Positions 16,818 through 26,906 of a DNA stretch of 46,949 nt are shown here, in pieces. A program made the position numbers and the translations under genes. A model generated the notes under the pieces. It worked only from the letters and a program-made list of their open reading frames with translations, did no database searches and was not told the DNA's origin. The first letter of the stretch is position 1; every line of letters starts with the position of its first letter. Origin of the DNA: Sebaldella sp. (lineage in GTDB: Bacteria; Fusobacteriota; Fusobacteriia; Fusobacteriales; Leptotrichiaceae); assembly GCA_018058425.1 (NCBI GenBank), contig JAGOZX010000015.1, positions 1 through 46,949 of the forward strand, read 5' to 3'.

Positions 16818-16849
16818 TAAATAGATTTATATATGTTAATTTTCAAGGG

Positions 16850-17738
16850 GAGTTGGTGGGTTAAGGTGAGGCTGTCAACTTGTCATTAGGAGGAACGAAG
16901 TGATGTGGGGAACTTATAATGTTTATATGTTTTAGAATGGAATTATATTTAGAGAATTGCTTGTTGATTTTTTTTTGGTTAAAAAGCGATTTCCGTCACA
17001 GATTCTCACGTCGCAGGCTCCTCAGAATGACAGATTTGTGGGGCTTTACCAATAAAAGGTAAGGAGAGCCCTCCAACTTGTCATCCTGAGGAATGAAGTG
17101 ACGTAAGGATCTATAACGTCACTTTGTTTTAGAATGGAATTATACTTAGAAAATTGCTTATCAATTCTTGTGGTTAAAAAGTGATTTCCGTCACAGATTC
17201 TCACGTCGCAGGCTCCTCAGAATGACAAAATTTGTGGGCTTTACCAATATAATGTAAGGAGAAGCCCACCAACTTGTCATCCTGAGGAACGAAGTGACGT
17301 AAGGATCTATAACGTCACTTCGTTTTAGAATGGAATTATACTTAGAAAATTGCTTATCAATTCTTGTGGTTAAAAAGTGATTTCCGTTACAGATTCTCAC
17401 GTCGCAGGCTCCTCAGAATGACAGATTTTTGGGGCTTTACCAATAAAATATAAGGAGAGCCCACCAACTTGTCATCCTGAGGAATGAAGTGACGTAAGGA
17501 TCTATAACGTCACTTCGTTTTAGAATGGAATTATACTTAGAAAATTGCTTGTTGATTTTTTCCGGTTAAAAAGTGATTTCCGTCATAGATTCTCACGTCG
17601 CAGGCTCCTCAGAATGACAGATTTGCGGGGCTTTACTAATATAAAGTAAGGAGAGCCCACCAACTTGTCATCCTGAGGAATGAAGTGACGTAAGGATCTA
17701 TAACGTCACTAAACTTTAGAACAGAATTACATTTAAAA
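16850..17738. repeat. Tandem array of ~196-bp units, each made of two inverted arms
   Basis: The anchor CAACTTGTCAT recurs at 16876, 17074, 17270, 17465 and 17661, a period of 195–198 bases. Each unit has a forward arm (TGTCATCCTGAGGA… GACGTAAGGATCT… AACGTCACT), an AT-rich spacer (TTTAGAATGGAATTATACTTAG), and a reverse arm (AGATTCTCACGTCGCAGG, CTCCTCAGAATGACA at 17005, 17200, 17396 and 17592) that is the imperfect reverse complement of the forward arm. A shorter inverted repeat (GGGCTTTACC… AGCCCACC) joins one unit to the next. The first copy (near 16876) is degenerate, the inner three are nearly identical, and the last ends in a partial spacer near 17738. The array is visibly richer in GC than its surroundings. 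The core resembles TGTCATTCTGAG-type intergenic repeats found across several phyla. Not coding: frames through it are arm translations. Confidence 0.92.
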
Positions 17739-17770
17739 AAATCAGAGGATAGTCTCAAAACAAACTATCC
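17734..17770 (-). terminator. Terminator of the kdpABC operon
   Basis: On the minus strand a 7-bp stem with ACTATCC/GGATAGT arms (17764–17770 and 17747–17753), a 10-base loop, and a T run at about 17735–17741 a few bases later. It lies just after kdpC and before the repeat array. Confidence 0.65.
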
Positions 17771-17779
17771 CCCCAAAAT

Positions 17780-18343
17780 TTAATTATTTAATTTTAGTAG
17801 CCCTAAATTTAATTTTAGAACATTAACAGCACTACCTTCCTTTGTTTCATTTATAAGCTTAACAATAACATCTTTAGAAAGATTATTTTCTTTTGAAATA
17901 CGATCTACCTGTATTAAAGCTGATTTTATAGATATCTGTGGATCTAATCCAGAACCAGAACTAGTAAGAAGATCTGTAGGAATATCTTCCTTTTCTACAG
18001 AAGGATTATTTTTCATAAAAGTTTTAATATCCTCTGAAACCCTATTCTTCAAAGCTGGATTTGATGGTGCTAAATTACTGCCACCAGATTTTGGAGTAAT
18101 ATTTTTATCTGTTCCCATACTATAATTTACTGATGATATTCTTCCGTGGAAAAATTTTGGACTTTTAAAATCCTGACCTATTAATAAACTTCCAACCTCT
18201 TTTCCATTGTACTTAATAAAACTTCCTTGAGCCTTTTCTCTAAAAAACACATTACCTATAACATTAATTATTAAGGGATAAACAAATCCACATAATACAA
18301 GAAAAACAAGAGATATTAAAAAGCTCTGCTTTATTATTTTCAT
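17780..18343 (-). CDS. kdpC: K+-transporting ATPase subunit KdpC
   Basis: KdpC is the small single-span subunit that stabilises the KdpFABC pump. It is 187 aa: one transmembrane helix at the N-terminus (FLISLVFLVLCGFVYPLIIN), then the conserved periplasmic motifs GSLLIGQDFKSPKFFHGRISSVNY, GGSNLAPSNPALKNRV and LLTSSGSGLDPQISIKSAL. It follows kdpB after 10 bases and is the last gene of the operon. Confidence 0.97.
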   Translation of the reverse strand: MKIIKQSFLISLVFLVLCGFVYPLIINVIGNVFFREKAQGSFIKYNGKEVGSLLIGQDFKSPKFFHGRISSVNYSMGTDKNITPKSGGSNLAPSNPALKNRVSEDIKTFMKNNPSVEKEDIPTDLLTSSGSGLDPQISIKSALIQVDRISKENNLSKDVIVKLINETKEGSAVNVLKLNLGLLKLNN

Positions 18344-18353
18344 ATTTTCACCC

Positions 18354-20408
18354 CTATATTCCTATAAATTTTAAAATAGGATAGATTATCATATCTATTA
18401 GTTTTATCATCACAAATGGCGTAATCACTCCGCCAAGTCCATAAATAGATAAGTTTTTAAGTAATAAAAGTTCAGTTTTCATAGGTTTATATTTTACTCC
18501 TTTTAAAGCTGTAGGTATTAACAGAGGAATAATAATTGCATTAAATATAAGTGATGCTAATATTGCACTTGATGGTGTAGAGAGCTTCATTATATTTAAG
18601 ACCTCCATTTTAGGTATAGCCACAGTAAACATAGCTGGTATAATTGCAAAATATTTTGCTATATCATTAGAAATACTAAAAGTAGTTAGTGCACCTCGTG
18701 TTATCAATAGTTGTTTTCCAATTTGTACTATTTCAAGTATTTTAGTGGGGTTAGAATCCAAGTCTACCATATTTGCAGCTTCTTTTGCAGAAGTTGTACC
18801 ACTGTTCATAGCAAGTCCAACATCTGCCTGTGCTAGGGCAGGAGCATCATTTGTTCCATCTCCTGTCATCGCTACTAGTTTTCCTAAAGCCTGTTCTTTT
18901 TTTATAATAGAGATTTTATCTTCTGGCTTTGCCTCAGCTATAAAGTCATCTAATCCAGCTTCTCTAGCAATAGTTTCAGCAGTGAGAGGGTTATCTCCTG
19001 TGCACATAATAGTTTTTATACCTATTTTTCTGAGTTCAGCAAAACGTTCAATTAATCCTGGCTTAACTGTATCTTTTAAATAAATAACACCTAAGATTTT
19101 ATTATTAATAGAAGTTACTAGCGGAGTTCCCCCTAATCTAGAAATACCATCAACTATTTTATCTAAATCCTCGGGAATTATTCCGCCTTTTTCTATAATT
19201 AACTCTTTTATTGCTTTTCCAGATCCTTTTCTTATGGTAGTGTTATCTACTAAATTAATTCCACTCATTTTTGTCTGAGCTGTAAACTCTATAAAGTCAG
19301 CATCTTCATAATCATTTATATCAGCAGTTATTCCTAATTTATGAGCCAGATCTACTGTTGATTTACCTTCTGGAGTGGTGTCTTTTAGTGAAGAAATAAG
19401 AGCGTACTTTATAAGTTTTTCCTTATCTACACCTAAAACTGGAAAAAAATCAGCTGCAAGTCGATTTCCATAAGTGATTGTTCCAGTCTTATCTAATATA
19501 ATAGTATCAATATCTCCACAAGCTTCCACGGCTTTTCCAGACATAGCAATAACATTAAATTTAGTAACCCTATCCATACCAGCAATCCCAATAGCGGATA
19601 AAAGAGCACCAATAGTGGTAGGAATTAAACAAACTAATAAGGCTATTAAAGTAGAGATAGATAGCTTAACTCCTATATAATCTGCTATAGGATAAAGTGT
19701 AACAATTACTATAATAAATATTGCTGTAAGTGTTATAAGTAAGGTACTTAGAGCAATTTCATTAGGAGTTCTTTGTCTTTTAGCTCCTTCTACCAATGAG
19801 ATCATTTTATCTAAAAAAGATTCACCAGGAGAAGCTGTAATTTCTACCTTTATCCAGTCACTTTTGACTGTTGTCCCTCCTGTAACAGAAGAAAAATCCC
19901 CGCCAGATTCTTTTATTACTGGTGCAGACTCTCCTGTAATAGCTGATTCATCAATAGAAGCTAAACCTTCAATGACAACACCGTCTGTGGGAATAAGGTC
20001 CCCAGCTTCTACAAGAACGATATCTCCCTTTTTTATTTCTTCAGAATTTACAATTTTTATACTGCCATCTTTTAGAACTAATTTGGCTTTTATATCTTTT
20101 TTAGTTTGTTTCAAGCTATTTGCTTGAGCTTTTCCTCTGCCTTCTGCAATACTTTCTGCAAAGTTAGCAAATAGAAGTGTAATAAATAAAATTAATGACA
20201 CAATTCCATTATATAAAGCTAAGTTATTACCAGTTTCTCCAAAAAGATTAGGGAAAAAAGTAAGTAAAAGAGTCAGAAAAAATCCAATTTCTACTACAAA
20301 CATAACTGGGTTTTCAATCATAATCTTAGGATTTAATTTTTTAAATGAGCCAATTACAGCTTCTCTTATTATCTCTTTTGTAAAAAGTTTATTTTTATCT
20401 TTATTCAT
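18354..20408 (-). CDS. kdpB: K+-transporting ATPase catalytic subunit KdpB
   Basis: A 684-aa P-type ATPase, the energy-coupling subunit of the high-affinity K+ pump. All key motifs are present: ITGESAPV (actuator), [13 protein letters not shown] (phosphorylated Asp), [10 protein letters not shown] and [25 protein letters not shown] (hinge, Mg2+ site). The KdpB-type membrane motif [21 protein letters not shown] is also present, as is [18 protein letters not shown]. The length matches the family. It starts 19 bases after kdpA. No small kdpF is recognisable. Confidence 0.98.
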   Translation of the reverse strand: MNKDKNKLFTKEIIREAVIGSFKKLNPKIMIENPVMFVVEIGFFLTLLLTFFPNLFGETGNNLALYNGIVSLILFITLLFANFAESIAEGRGKAQANSLKQTKKDIKAKLVLKDGSIKIVNSEEIKKGDIVLVEAGDLIPTDGVVIEGLASIDESAITGESAPVIKESGGDFSSVTGGTTVKSDWIKVEITASPGESFLDKMISLVEGAKRQRTPNEIALSTLLITLTAIFIIVIVTLYPIADYIGVKLSISTLIALLVCLIPTTIGALLSAIGIAGMDRVTKFNVIAMSGKAVEACGDIDTIILDKTGTITYGNRLAADFFPVLGVDKEKLIKYALISSLKDTTPEGKSTVDLAHKLGITADINDYEDADFIEFTAQTKMSGINLVDNTTIRKGSGKAIKELIIEKGGIIPEDLDKIVDGISRLGGTPLVTSINNKILGVIYLKDTVKPGLIERFAELRKIGIKTIMCTGDNPLTAETIAREAGLDDFIAEAKPEDKISIIKKEQALGKLVAMTGDGTNDAPALAQADVGLAMNSGTTSAKEAANMVDLDSNPTKILEIVQIGKQLLITRGALTTFSISNDIAKYFAIIPAMFTVAIPKMEVLNIMKLSTPSSAILASLIFNAIIIPLLIPTALKGVKYKPMKTELLLLKNLSIYGLGGVITPFVMIKLIDMIIYPILKFIGI

Positions 20409-20427
20409 TTTTATGCCCTCATTCCTT

Positions 20428-22077
20428 CTAGTGAATCATAAGATGTTCAGATACTGGTCCTAAAGCTAGTACAGGTAAAAATGTTAGAGCCCCAATAACT
20501 AATATAACAAAAATTAATATTATAGCAAAAGTTAGATTATCAGTTCTAAAGGTAAACTCTGTTTCAGGAACTTCCCTCTTTGAACGAAGGGAGTCTACAA
20601 GCCATAATGCTAACACAATTAGCGTATATCTTCCTAGAAACATTGTAATCCCTGTAAGAAGATTCCAATAATTTGTGTTATCTAATAAGCCTTCAAATCC
20701 AGAACCATTATTCGCTGAACTAGTGGTAAACTGATAAAGAATTTGTGATAAACCATGAAATCCAGGGTTAGTAACAGCATCACTTTTAAATATCAAAGAA
20801 ACGGCTGTGGGTATTAAAACTAATATAGGATGAATTAACATAGAAAAACAAATGATTTTTATTTCCTTTTCTTCTAATTTTTTTCCTAAAAATTCAGGTG
20901 TTCTTCCGACCATGAGTCCGCTTATAAATACTGTAAGCATAGCGTATATAAGTATTGAGATAAGTCCTATTCCTTTTCCTCCAAAAATAACATTTAGCAT
21001 CATATTCCAGAGAGTGATGAAACCTCCAATAGGAGTTAGAGAATCATGCATATTATTTACACTTCCAGTAGTAAATGAAGTAGTCACAGATGAAAATAAA
21101 CTAGAACCAATTATGCCAAAACGGACTTCTTTACCTTCCATATTTCCCATGGATTGTGAAAGACCTATATTAGCTAAAATAGGGTTTCCAGATTTTTCTG
21201 CCCAAATCAAAACAATTGTAGAAATAATAAATAAAATAGACATTGTAATAAATAATATTATTCCTTGTTTTTTATTTTTTAATAAAAATCCATAAGCTAA
21301 CACAAGGGATCCTGGTAAAAGCATCATTGACAGCATCTCAATTGTATTTGTAGCCATATTTGGATTTTCATATGGGTGACTAGAGTTAGCGGAAAAAATG
21401 CCTCCTCCATTAGTTCCAATGTGTTTTATAGATTCTAATGCTGCAACAGGGCCAAGTTTTATAGCTTGGTAGCTGCCTTCAATTGTCTGTATAACTTTTG
21501 TTCCTTTAAATGTTTGTGGAACATTATTGAAAATAAGAAATACAGATACAATTATAGAAAGTGGAATCAAAACTCTTGTAATAATCCTAGTAATGTCTAC
21601 AAAGAAATTTCCTAATCCACTTTCTTTCATAAGTCCACGTATAAATGCGGCAGCTACAGCAAAACCACTTGCAGCAGAAACAAACATCAAACTTATAATT
21701 ATAAGGGTAGTAATAAGACTCGCATCTTCTCCACTATAGTCCTGTAAGTTCGTATTTGTAATAAAGCTCACCGCTGAGTTAAATGAAAGTGCAGTATTAA
21801 AACTTGGAGCATTAAACAAAATGTTTTGGAATCTAAAAGCTGCAAAAGCCATTAAAAATATGAAAAAATTTGTACACAGTAATGATAAACAGTATTCTTT
21901 CCAAGTCATATTTTCTTTTTTTACACAAGTTATTTTAAATATTAAGTTATCAATTGGGTCAAATATTTTATCAAAAAAGTTCTTTTGATATGAAATTACC
22001 ATTGATAAGTACTTTCCTGTTGGAATACATAAAATAATAAATATTATATATAAAATAATTGGATAGTAGATATTCAC
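20428..22077 (-). CDS. kdpA: K+-transporting ATPase channel-like subunit KdpA
   Basis: KdpA is the K+-binding subunit related to Trk/Ktr channels. It has about ten transmembrane segments and the four selectivity-filter regions, for example [48 protein letters not shown] and [14 protein letters not shown] start at the GTG at 22077 (549 aa), which has AGAGGAGG 10 bases upstream. The first possible ATG (22125) lies only about 12 bases after the -10 box of the promoter, which leaves no room for a ribosome binding site, and the extra 16 residues are not KdpA-like. Confidence 0.96.
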   Translation of the reverse strand: MNIYYPIILYIIFIILCIPTGKYLSMVISYQKNFFDKIFDPIDNLIFKITCVKKENMTWKEYCLSLLCTNFFIFLMAFAAFRFQNILFNAPSFNTALSFNSAVSFITNTNLQDYSGEDASLITTLIIISLMFVSAASGFAVAAAFIRGLMKESGLGNFFVDITRIITRVLIPLSIIVSVFLIFNNVPQTFKGTKVIQTIEGSYQAIKLGPVAALESIKHIGTNGGGIFSANSSHPYENPNMATNTIEMLSMMLLPGSLVLAYGFLLKNKKQGIILFITMSILFIISTIVLIWAEKSGNPILANIGLSQSMGNMEGKEVRFGIIGSSLFSSVTTSFTTGSVNNMHDSLTPIGGFITLWNMMLNVIFGGKGIGLISILIYAMLTVFISGLMVGRTPEFLGKKLEEKEIKIICFSMLIHPILVLIPTAVSLIFKSDAVTNPGFHGLSQILYQFTTSSANNGSGFEGLLDNTNYWNLLTGITMFLGRYTLIVLALWLVDSLRSKREVPETEFTFRTDNLTFAIILIFVILVIGALTFLPVLALGPVSEHLMIH

Positions 22078-22136
22078 TGTATTGTTGCCTCCTCTAATAA
22101 ATAAACGTTGATAATATTTCTTCATGATTATGAGGG

Positions 22137-22165
22137 ATTATAGACCTTGTTCTAACTAATGTCAA
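22137..22165 (-). promoter_or_regulatory. Perfect-consensus promoter of kdpABC
   Basis: On the minus strand TTGACA (22160–22165) and TATAAT (22137–22142) with exactly 17 bases between them. A spaced inverted repeat CCTTG-N13-CAAGG overlaps the -35 box and spacer and could be an operator. A promoter this strong would be expected to need repression or a weak-link downstream if the pump is only made at low K+. Confidence 0.8.
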
Positions 22166-22332
22166 GGAGGATTTTTATTCAGTATTTTTTTTCAAAGGAA
22201 AATGTAGATAGAATGAATCTTTTCGTAAAAATAAATTATGTAATTTTAATAGTAGTTTATTTGTAAACAACATAAAAGGAATTTTTTGTTCATATAAAAT
22301 TAATTTAAATATTAATTATTAAGGATATTTTC

Positions 22333-22361
22333 TTGAAAAAATAGTCGTTTTACGGTATTAT
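22333..22361 (+). promoter_or_regulatory. Promoter of the HAD phosphatase gene
   Basis: TTGAAA (22333–22338) and TATTAT (22356–22361), spacing 17 bases, 20 bases before the start at 22382. The region 22078–22381 therefore holds two divergent promoters, with about 170 bases of AT-rich DNA between them in which I see nothing else. Confidence 0.65.
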
Positions 22362-22381
22362 ATAACAAAGAGGTGAATAAT

Positions 22382-23110
22382 TTGAAAAAAAATATAGGAG
22401 CATTCTTTGATATTGACGGTACTATTTATAGAGACTCGCTTTTAATAGAGCATTTTAAAATGCTTGTGAAGTATGAATTTATAAATATGACATCATGGAC
22501 AGGGCGAGTAAAGCAAAAATTTGAGCATTGGGAAAAAAGAACAGGGAACTATGATGATTACCTATTAGAGCTTGTAGAAACATATGTAGATGCATTAAAA
22601 AATTTAGATAAGGATGATGTAGAGTTTTTAGCCAGAAGAGTTATTGACTTAAAGGGAGACAGAGTTTATAGATATACTAGAAAGAAATTGGAAGAGCATA
22701 GAAAAAAAGGGCATAAGGTTATAATTATATCAGGAAGTCCAGACTTTTTAGTAGGAAAAATGGCAGATAAATATAAGGCTGATGACTTTATGGCGTCTAA
22801 GTATTTAGTCGACAAGTCAAATATATTTACAGGTGAAGTCCTTCCAATGTGGGATGGAAAGCATAAAAAAAAGGCAATTGATCATTTTTGTAAAAAGTAT
22901 GACATTGATTTTTCTAAATCCTATGCATATGGTGATACTACTGGTGATTTAACAATGTTTAAAAACGTAGAGTTCCCAGTAGCAATTAACCCTGCTATGA
23001 AGCTAATAGAAAGAATAAAAAAGGATAAGGAATTATCTGAAAAAATACAAATAGTTGTGGAAAGAAAAGATGTTATATATAAGTTAGACTCTAGTGTAAA
23101 GGTTGTGTAA
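22382..23110 (+). CDS. HAD-superfamily subfamily IB hydrolase (SerB-like phosphatase)
   Basis: A 242-aa HAD phosphatase. Motif I is FFDIDGTIYRDSL near the N-terminus, motif II IIISGSPDFLV, and motif III/IV YAYGDTTGDLTMFKNVEFPVAINP. The helical cap lies between motifs I and II. This is the IB group that includes phosphoserine phosphatase and related lysophosphatidic or phosphocholine phosphatases; the substrate cannot be told. I choose the TTG at 22382 as start, because AGAGGTGA ends 6 bases before it and motif I then begins at a usual distance; a GTG at 22373 overlaps that ribosome binding site. Confidence 0.88.
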   Translation: MKKNIGAFFDIDGTIYRDSLLIEHFKMLVKYEFINMTSWTGRVKQKFEHWEKRTGNYDDYLLELVETYVDALKNLDKDDVEFLARRVIDLKGDRVYRYTRKKLEEHRKKGHKVIIISGSPDFLVGKMADKYKADDFMASKYLVDKSNIFTGEVLPMWDGKHKKKAIDHFCKKYDIDFSKSYAYGDTTGDLTMFKNVEFPVAINPAMKLIERIKKDKELSEKIQIVVERKDVIYKLDSSVKVV

Positions 23111-23287
23111 CAATTAATTGTAAAACATAATTATAGTATTGTAATTTTAGTGGAATTAATGATATTATTTAATGGAATAATTCAATTTAAAAATCAAAAT
23201 GAAATACAAGTTTAGTGATCTAACTCATTTATAGTTTATGTAATTTTTATAATTATATAAATATAAAGTATAATTAGGAGGAAAAAT

Positions 23288-23929
23288 ATGATATCTAATG
23301 TATTTGAAGGAATAAAATTAGAATTTGAAGGGCTATTTTATGGAGGAAGTTATGAAATAGAAGTTTTCTCAGATGGAAGGTTCTACTATTCATTTATAGA
23401 AAATGATTCAATAGAGATTCAAAAGGGGTCTTTTCAAATTGCACAAAAAGAGGTTTTGATTTTCGAAGAACTAATGGATCACTTTGAGATATTAAAAAAT
23501 CAAGGTAATTATAATGTTACTGAATTTAGATTTGGTAATAGTTTATTAGTACTTCAAAGAAATGGTAGAAAATATGAGGTGGAATTTGGTAAAAATCTTA
23601 TATTTGAATACTCAAAATTATTGCTCGATAAGTATATGAAGAGAACAAGAAGGGTATTTTTGTTAGATTCACATTTAGCAGGAACAAAGTATATCAGAAA
23701 TTTTTGTTGGAAGATTAAAAATATAACTACATTTAATCTATTTAGAGAGTTTTCAGGAATTTCTATTAATGCAGTTGCTGCATATAACGATAATAGAGAA
23801 AAGGTAGGATATATTCCAAAAGAGCAGAGTGAGGTACTAGCAAGACTTATAGATTCTGGAAAAAGTTTATTTGCTATAGGAATACCCACAGATGAAGGTG
23901 TTGCTTTAAAGATTTATATGCATGATTAA
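23288..23929 (+). CDS. Stand-alone HIRAN-like domain protein
   Basis: A 213-aa protein. The N-terminal 120 residues are beta-rich and unfamiliar (YEIEVFSDGRFYYSF, GNSLLVLQRNGRKYEVEFGKN). The C-terminal 90 residues match the HIRAN pattern: HLAGTKYI, then LFREFSGISINAVAAYNDN, VGYIPKEQSEVLARLIDSGK, ending LFAIGI. HIRAN binds 3' DNA ends and is usually fused to SNF2 helicases or nucleases (HLTF, Rad5); here there is no catalytic domain and no nuclease neighbour. AGGAGG lies 6 bases before the ATG. It is a separate unit from the HAD gene (177 bases apart) and 47 bases before bcp. Confidence 0.7.
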   Translation: MISNVFEGIKLEFEGLFYGGSYEIEVFSDGRFYYSFIENDSIEIQKGSFQIAQKEVLIFEELMDHFEILKNQGNYNVTEFRFGNSLLVLQRNGRKYEVEFGKNLIFEYSKLLLDKYMKRTRRVFLLDSHLAGTKYIRNFCWKIKNITTFNLFREFSGISINAVAAYNDNREKVGYIPKEQSEVLARLIDSGKSLFAIGIPTDEGVALKIYMHD

Positions 23930-23976
23930 AGTAAGCTAGAGTAAAAAATTTAAATTTTAGAAAAGGGTGAGATAAT

Positions 23977-24438
23977 ATGAAAGCATATGATTTTACATTG
24001 CCAGCGAGTAATGGAAAAAATATAAGTTTAAGCGATTACAAAGGGAAAGCAGTAATACTTTATTTTTATCCAAAAGATTCGACACCTGGCTGTACAACAG
24101 AAGCATGCGATTTTAGGGATAGTGTTCAGAAACCAGAAAATGAGAATGCTGTAATATTAGGAATCAGTACAGATTCTTTAAATAGTCATGAGAAATTTAT
24201 AGAAAAAAATGATCTTCCATTTTTATTATTAAGTGATGAAAATCATGAAGTATGTGAAAAATATGATGTTTGGAAATTGAAAAAAAACTATGGAAAAGAA
24301 TATATGGGAATAGAAAGAAGTACTTTTTTGATTGATAAGGATCAAAATATAGTAAAAGAGTGGAGAAAAGTAAGAGTGAACGGACATGTAAGTGATGTTA
24401 TGGAAGAACTTAATAAGTTATGCGGGAGTTCTAAGTAG
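23977..24438 (+). CDS. bcp: Thiol peroxidase of the Bcp/PrxQ type
   Basis: A 153-aa atypical peroxiredoxin that reduces peroxides with thioredoxin as donor. The active site is STPGCTTEACDFRD, with the peroxidatic Cys at about residue 39 and the resolving Cys 5 residues later, as in PrxQ. Later motifs ISTDSLNSHEKFIEK and GIERSTFLIDKDQNIVKEWRKV are conserved. mprF starts at the base right after the stop, so the two are cotranscribed. Confidence 0.96.
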   Translation: MKAYDFTLPASNGKNISLSDYKGKAVILYFYPKDSTPGCTTEACDFRDSVQKPENENAVILGISTDSLNSHEKFIEKNDLPFLLLSDENHEVCEKYDVWKLKKNYGKEYMGIERSTFLIDKDQNIVKEWRKVRVNGHVSDVMEELNKLCGSSK

Positions 24439-26880
24439 ATGAAAAAAAAGATTATTTTAGTGTTTCAGATACTGTTTTTTATACTGATATTATTTTTATT
24501 ATATAAAGAATTAAGAAATTATAACATAAGACAAATTATGAAAGTTCTTAAACAATATAGAATTTCTGTAATTTTTCTAGGAATAATAATTGCAAGTTTA
24601 AATTACTTAATATTAACACTATATGATTTTTTAGCATTAAGAAATGAAGATGAAAAAATACCCCTGAAAAAAGTGATTCCAATTTCATTTACAGCTTTTG
24701 CATTTGGAAATAGCCTAGGATTTTCAGGAGTTTCATCAACAGCTATAAGGCTTAGATTATACGGGGCATTAAAAATACCAGAAAGAAAAATAATAAAAAT
24801 ATCGTTATTTGCTATGATATCGTTTTGGGTAGGGCTTACTCTAACAGGTGCTGTTTCTGGTTTGATAAATAAGAGTCTGTATTCAATTCCTTTATTTATA
24901 TTACTTGGTTTATATTTTTGGAGAGTTCCAAAAATGAAAAAGATTAATATAAAGAGAAATATCATTTTAAGGCAATTTTTAGTTGGTTTTTTAGATTGGG
25001 TAGTGGCAAGTTTAGTACTATATCTATTTTTGCCTGTTAAACCTGATTTTTTTCTTTTTTTAGAAATATTTTGTTTAGCGCAACTTGCTGGAGTAATAAG
25101 TAATCTTCCTGGAGGTTTGGGTACTTTTGAATATGTTTTTCTAAACTTATTAGGAAGTAGTAATGGAGTAATAGCTGCACTTTTTATTTATAGAGTTATT
25201 TATTATTTTATACCTCTTTTAGGAGCAGCAGGAACATATGTTGTTTTAGAATTCACTTCTAAAGCAGAAAAAATAGCTAAGACATATGAATTTTTAATTC
25301 CAAGTCTTTTAGCTGTATTTTCATTTACCTGTGGAATAGTTCTGTTAATATCTGGGTCTATACCCCCTGAATTAGGAAGAATACTATTTTTAAAAAAGAT
25401 AATCCCAATAAGTGTTTTAGAAGCATCACATTTTTTGGGAAGTGTAACAGGAGTGGTTCTTATACTGCTTAGTTATGCTATAAAAAATAGAATTAATTTA
25501 GCATATAAATTTACTATAATAGCTTTGGTATTAGGGATATTCTCATTATTATTTAAGAGTATTAATATAGAAGCAGCGGCTGTACTTATATTGGCCTTAA
25601 TTTTAATAATACCTTCTAAAAAGTATTTTTATAGGAAAAGCTCCATATTTCATAATAGAATAAGTATGGATTGGGTAGTTCCCATAGTTATGGTATTAAT
25701 ATCATCAATATGGCTTGGATTTTTTTCATATAAAAAAACAGATTACAGTAGTTTATTATGGTGGCAGTTTGAATTTCAAAAAAATGCGCCAAGAGTTCTA
25801 AGAACAATTTTTGCAATAGGAATATTTACATTTATATTTTCAATAATAAAGATATTAAAACCTCTTTCAAATGAAAAGTATTCTGCTTTAAAAGATGTAG
25901 AAGGCGAAGTCAGGGATATCATGAGGTATTCATCAGATTCTGAATCTAATTTAGTTTACTTAGATGATAAAAAAATATATTTAAGTCAAGGCAGACAGTC
26001 ATTTTTAATGTATGGAAAATCACGAGATACACGTGTCGTTATGGGTGATCCAATTGGAAAAAATGATGAGATGTCAGAAATAATATGGGACTTTTTCTTA
26101 GAAACTAAACAAAGTTTAGAGCAATTAATATTTTATGAAGTGGGAAAGAACAATTTGAATTATTATTTAGATATTGGGATGACAATATTGAAAATAGGAG
26201 AAGAAGCATTAGTTCCCCTAGAGAATTTCTCACTAGAGGGCGATAAGAAGAAAAGCTTACGGCATACATATAATAAATTAATAAAAGATAATTATGTACT
26301 TGAGATTATAAAAAAAGAGGATATAGAGCAATATTTGGATGAATTAGAAAGAATATCTAATTTATGGCTGGAAACTAAAAGTGTGAGAGAAAAAGGATTT
26401 TCTTTAGGGAATTTTTCTAGAGAGTATTTAAGAAAATTTGATATTGCAGTAATAAAAAAAGATGAGAAGATATACGCTTTTGCGAATCTATTTTTAACTG
26501 GAACAAAGGAAGAAATCTCGATAGATCTAATGAGATACGATGTTAACGAGGCACCAAATGGGGTAATGGACTATCTTTTTATAAAACTAATGGAGTATGG
26601 AAAAGCAAATGGTTATAAAAAGTTTAATTTAGGAATGGCTCCATTATCAGGAATAGAGGATAAAAACTCAGGATTAATTAGTTTATGGAATAAGGCAAGT
26701 ATATTTATATATAAACATGGAAATCATTTTTATAACTTTGAAGGATTAAGAAGATTTAAAAATAAGTTTAATCCAGAATGGGAACCTAAGTATATAGCAT
26801 TTTATGGTAACCCGTTTAAGATTCTGAAAGATACAATATCATTAATTTCAGGAGGAGTAAGAGGATTTTTTAAAAAATAA
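24439..26880 (+). CDS. mprF: Phosphatidylglycerol lysyltransferase/flippase MprF
   Basis: An 813-aa fusion. The N-terminal part (about residues 1–470) is the multi-span flippase-like region, with the UPF0104 signature NLPGGLGTFEYVFLNLLG and SFTAFAFGNSLGFSGVSS. The C-terminal cytosolic part is the GNAT-fold transferase: REKGFSLGNFSREYL, EEISIDLMRYD, NLGMAPLSGIEDKNSGL. MprF transfers Lys or Ala from tRNA to phosphatidylglycerol and flips the product, lowering surface negative charge and giving resistance to cationic peptides. The amino acid used cannot be read by eye. It touches bcp (0 bases) and its TAA overlaps the first possible ATG of asnA's frame. Confidence 0.95.
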   Translation: MKKKIILVFQILFFILILFLLYKELRNYNIRQIMKVLKQYRISVIFLGIIIASLNYLILTLYDFLALRNEDEKIPLKKVIPISFTAFAFGNSLGFSGVSSTAIRLRLYGALKIPERKIIKISLFAMISFWVGLTLTGAVSGLINKSLYSIPLFILLGLYFWRVPKMKKINIKRNIILRQFLVGFLDWVVASLVLYLFLPVKPDFFLFLEIFCLAQLAGVISNLPGGLGTFEYVFLNLLGSSNGVIAALFIYRVIYYFIPLLGAAGTYVVLEFTSKAEKIAKTYEFLIPSLLAVFSFTCGIVLLISGSIPPELGRILFLKKIIPISVLEASHFLGSVTGVVLILLSYAIKNRINLAYKFTIIALVLGIFSLLFKSINIEAAAVLILALILIIPSKKYFYRKSSIFHNRISMDWVVPIVMVLISSIWLGFFSYKKTDYSSLLWWQFEFQKNAPRVLRTIFAIGIFTFIFSIIKILKPLSNEKYSALKDVEGEVRDIMRYSSDSESNLVYLDDKKIYLSQGRQSFLMYGKSRDTRVVMGDPIGKNDEMSEIIWDFFLETKQSLEQLIFYEVGKNNLNYYLDIGMTILKIGEEALVPLENFSLEGDKKKSLRHTYNKLIKDNYVLEIIKKEDIEQYLDELERISNLWLETKSVREKGFSLGNFSREYLRKFDIAVIKKDEKIYAFANLFLTGTKEEISIDLMRYDVNEAPNGVMDYLFIKLMEYGKANGYKKFNLGMAPLSGIEDKNSGLISLWNKASIFIYKHGNHFYNFEGLRRFKNKFNPEWEPKYIAFYGNPFKILKDTISLISGGVRGFFKK

Positions 26881-26906
26881 TGACTAATTTAGGAGGACAA
26901 GAAAAA

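Noticed and set aside
17191..17400. A 69-codon minus-strand frame inside the repeat array.
   Set aside because: Its codons are the arms and spacer of the repeat units read in one direction. It has no ribosome binding site; similar frames recur in each unit.
16850..17738. CRISPR array.
   Set aside because: The period of about 196 bases is far too long, the arms are inverted rather than direct repeats of 24–40 bases, the spacers are near-identical and no cas genes are near.
18745..21739. Several open frames on the plus strand opposite kdpB and kdpA (for example 18745–19083 and 20852–21295).
   Set aside because: They are shadows of the kdp genes, with no ribosome binding site and no recognisable domain.
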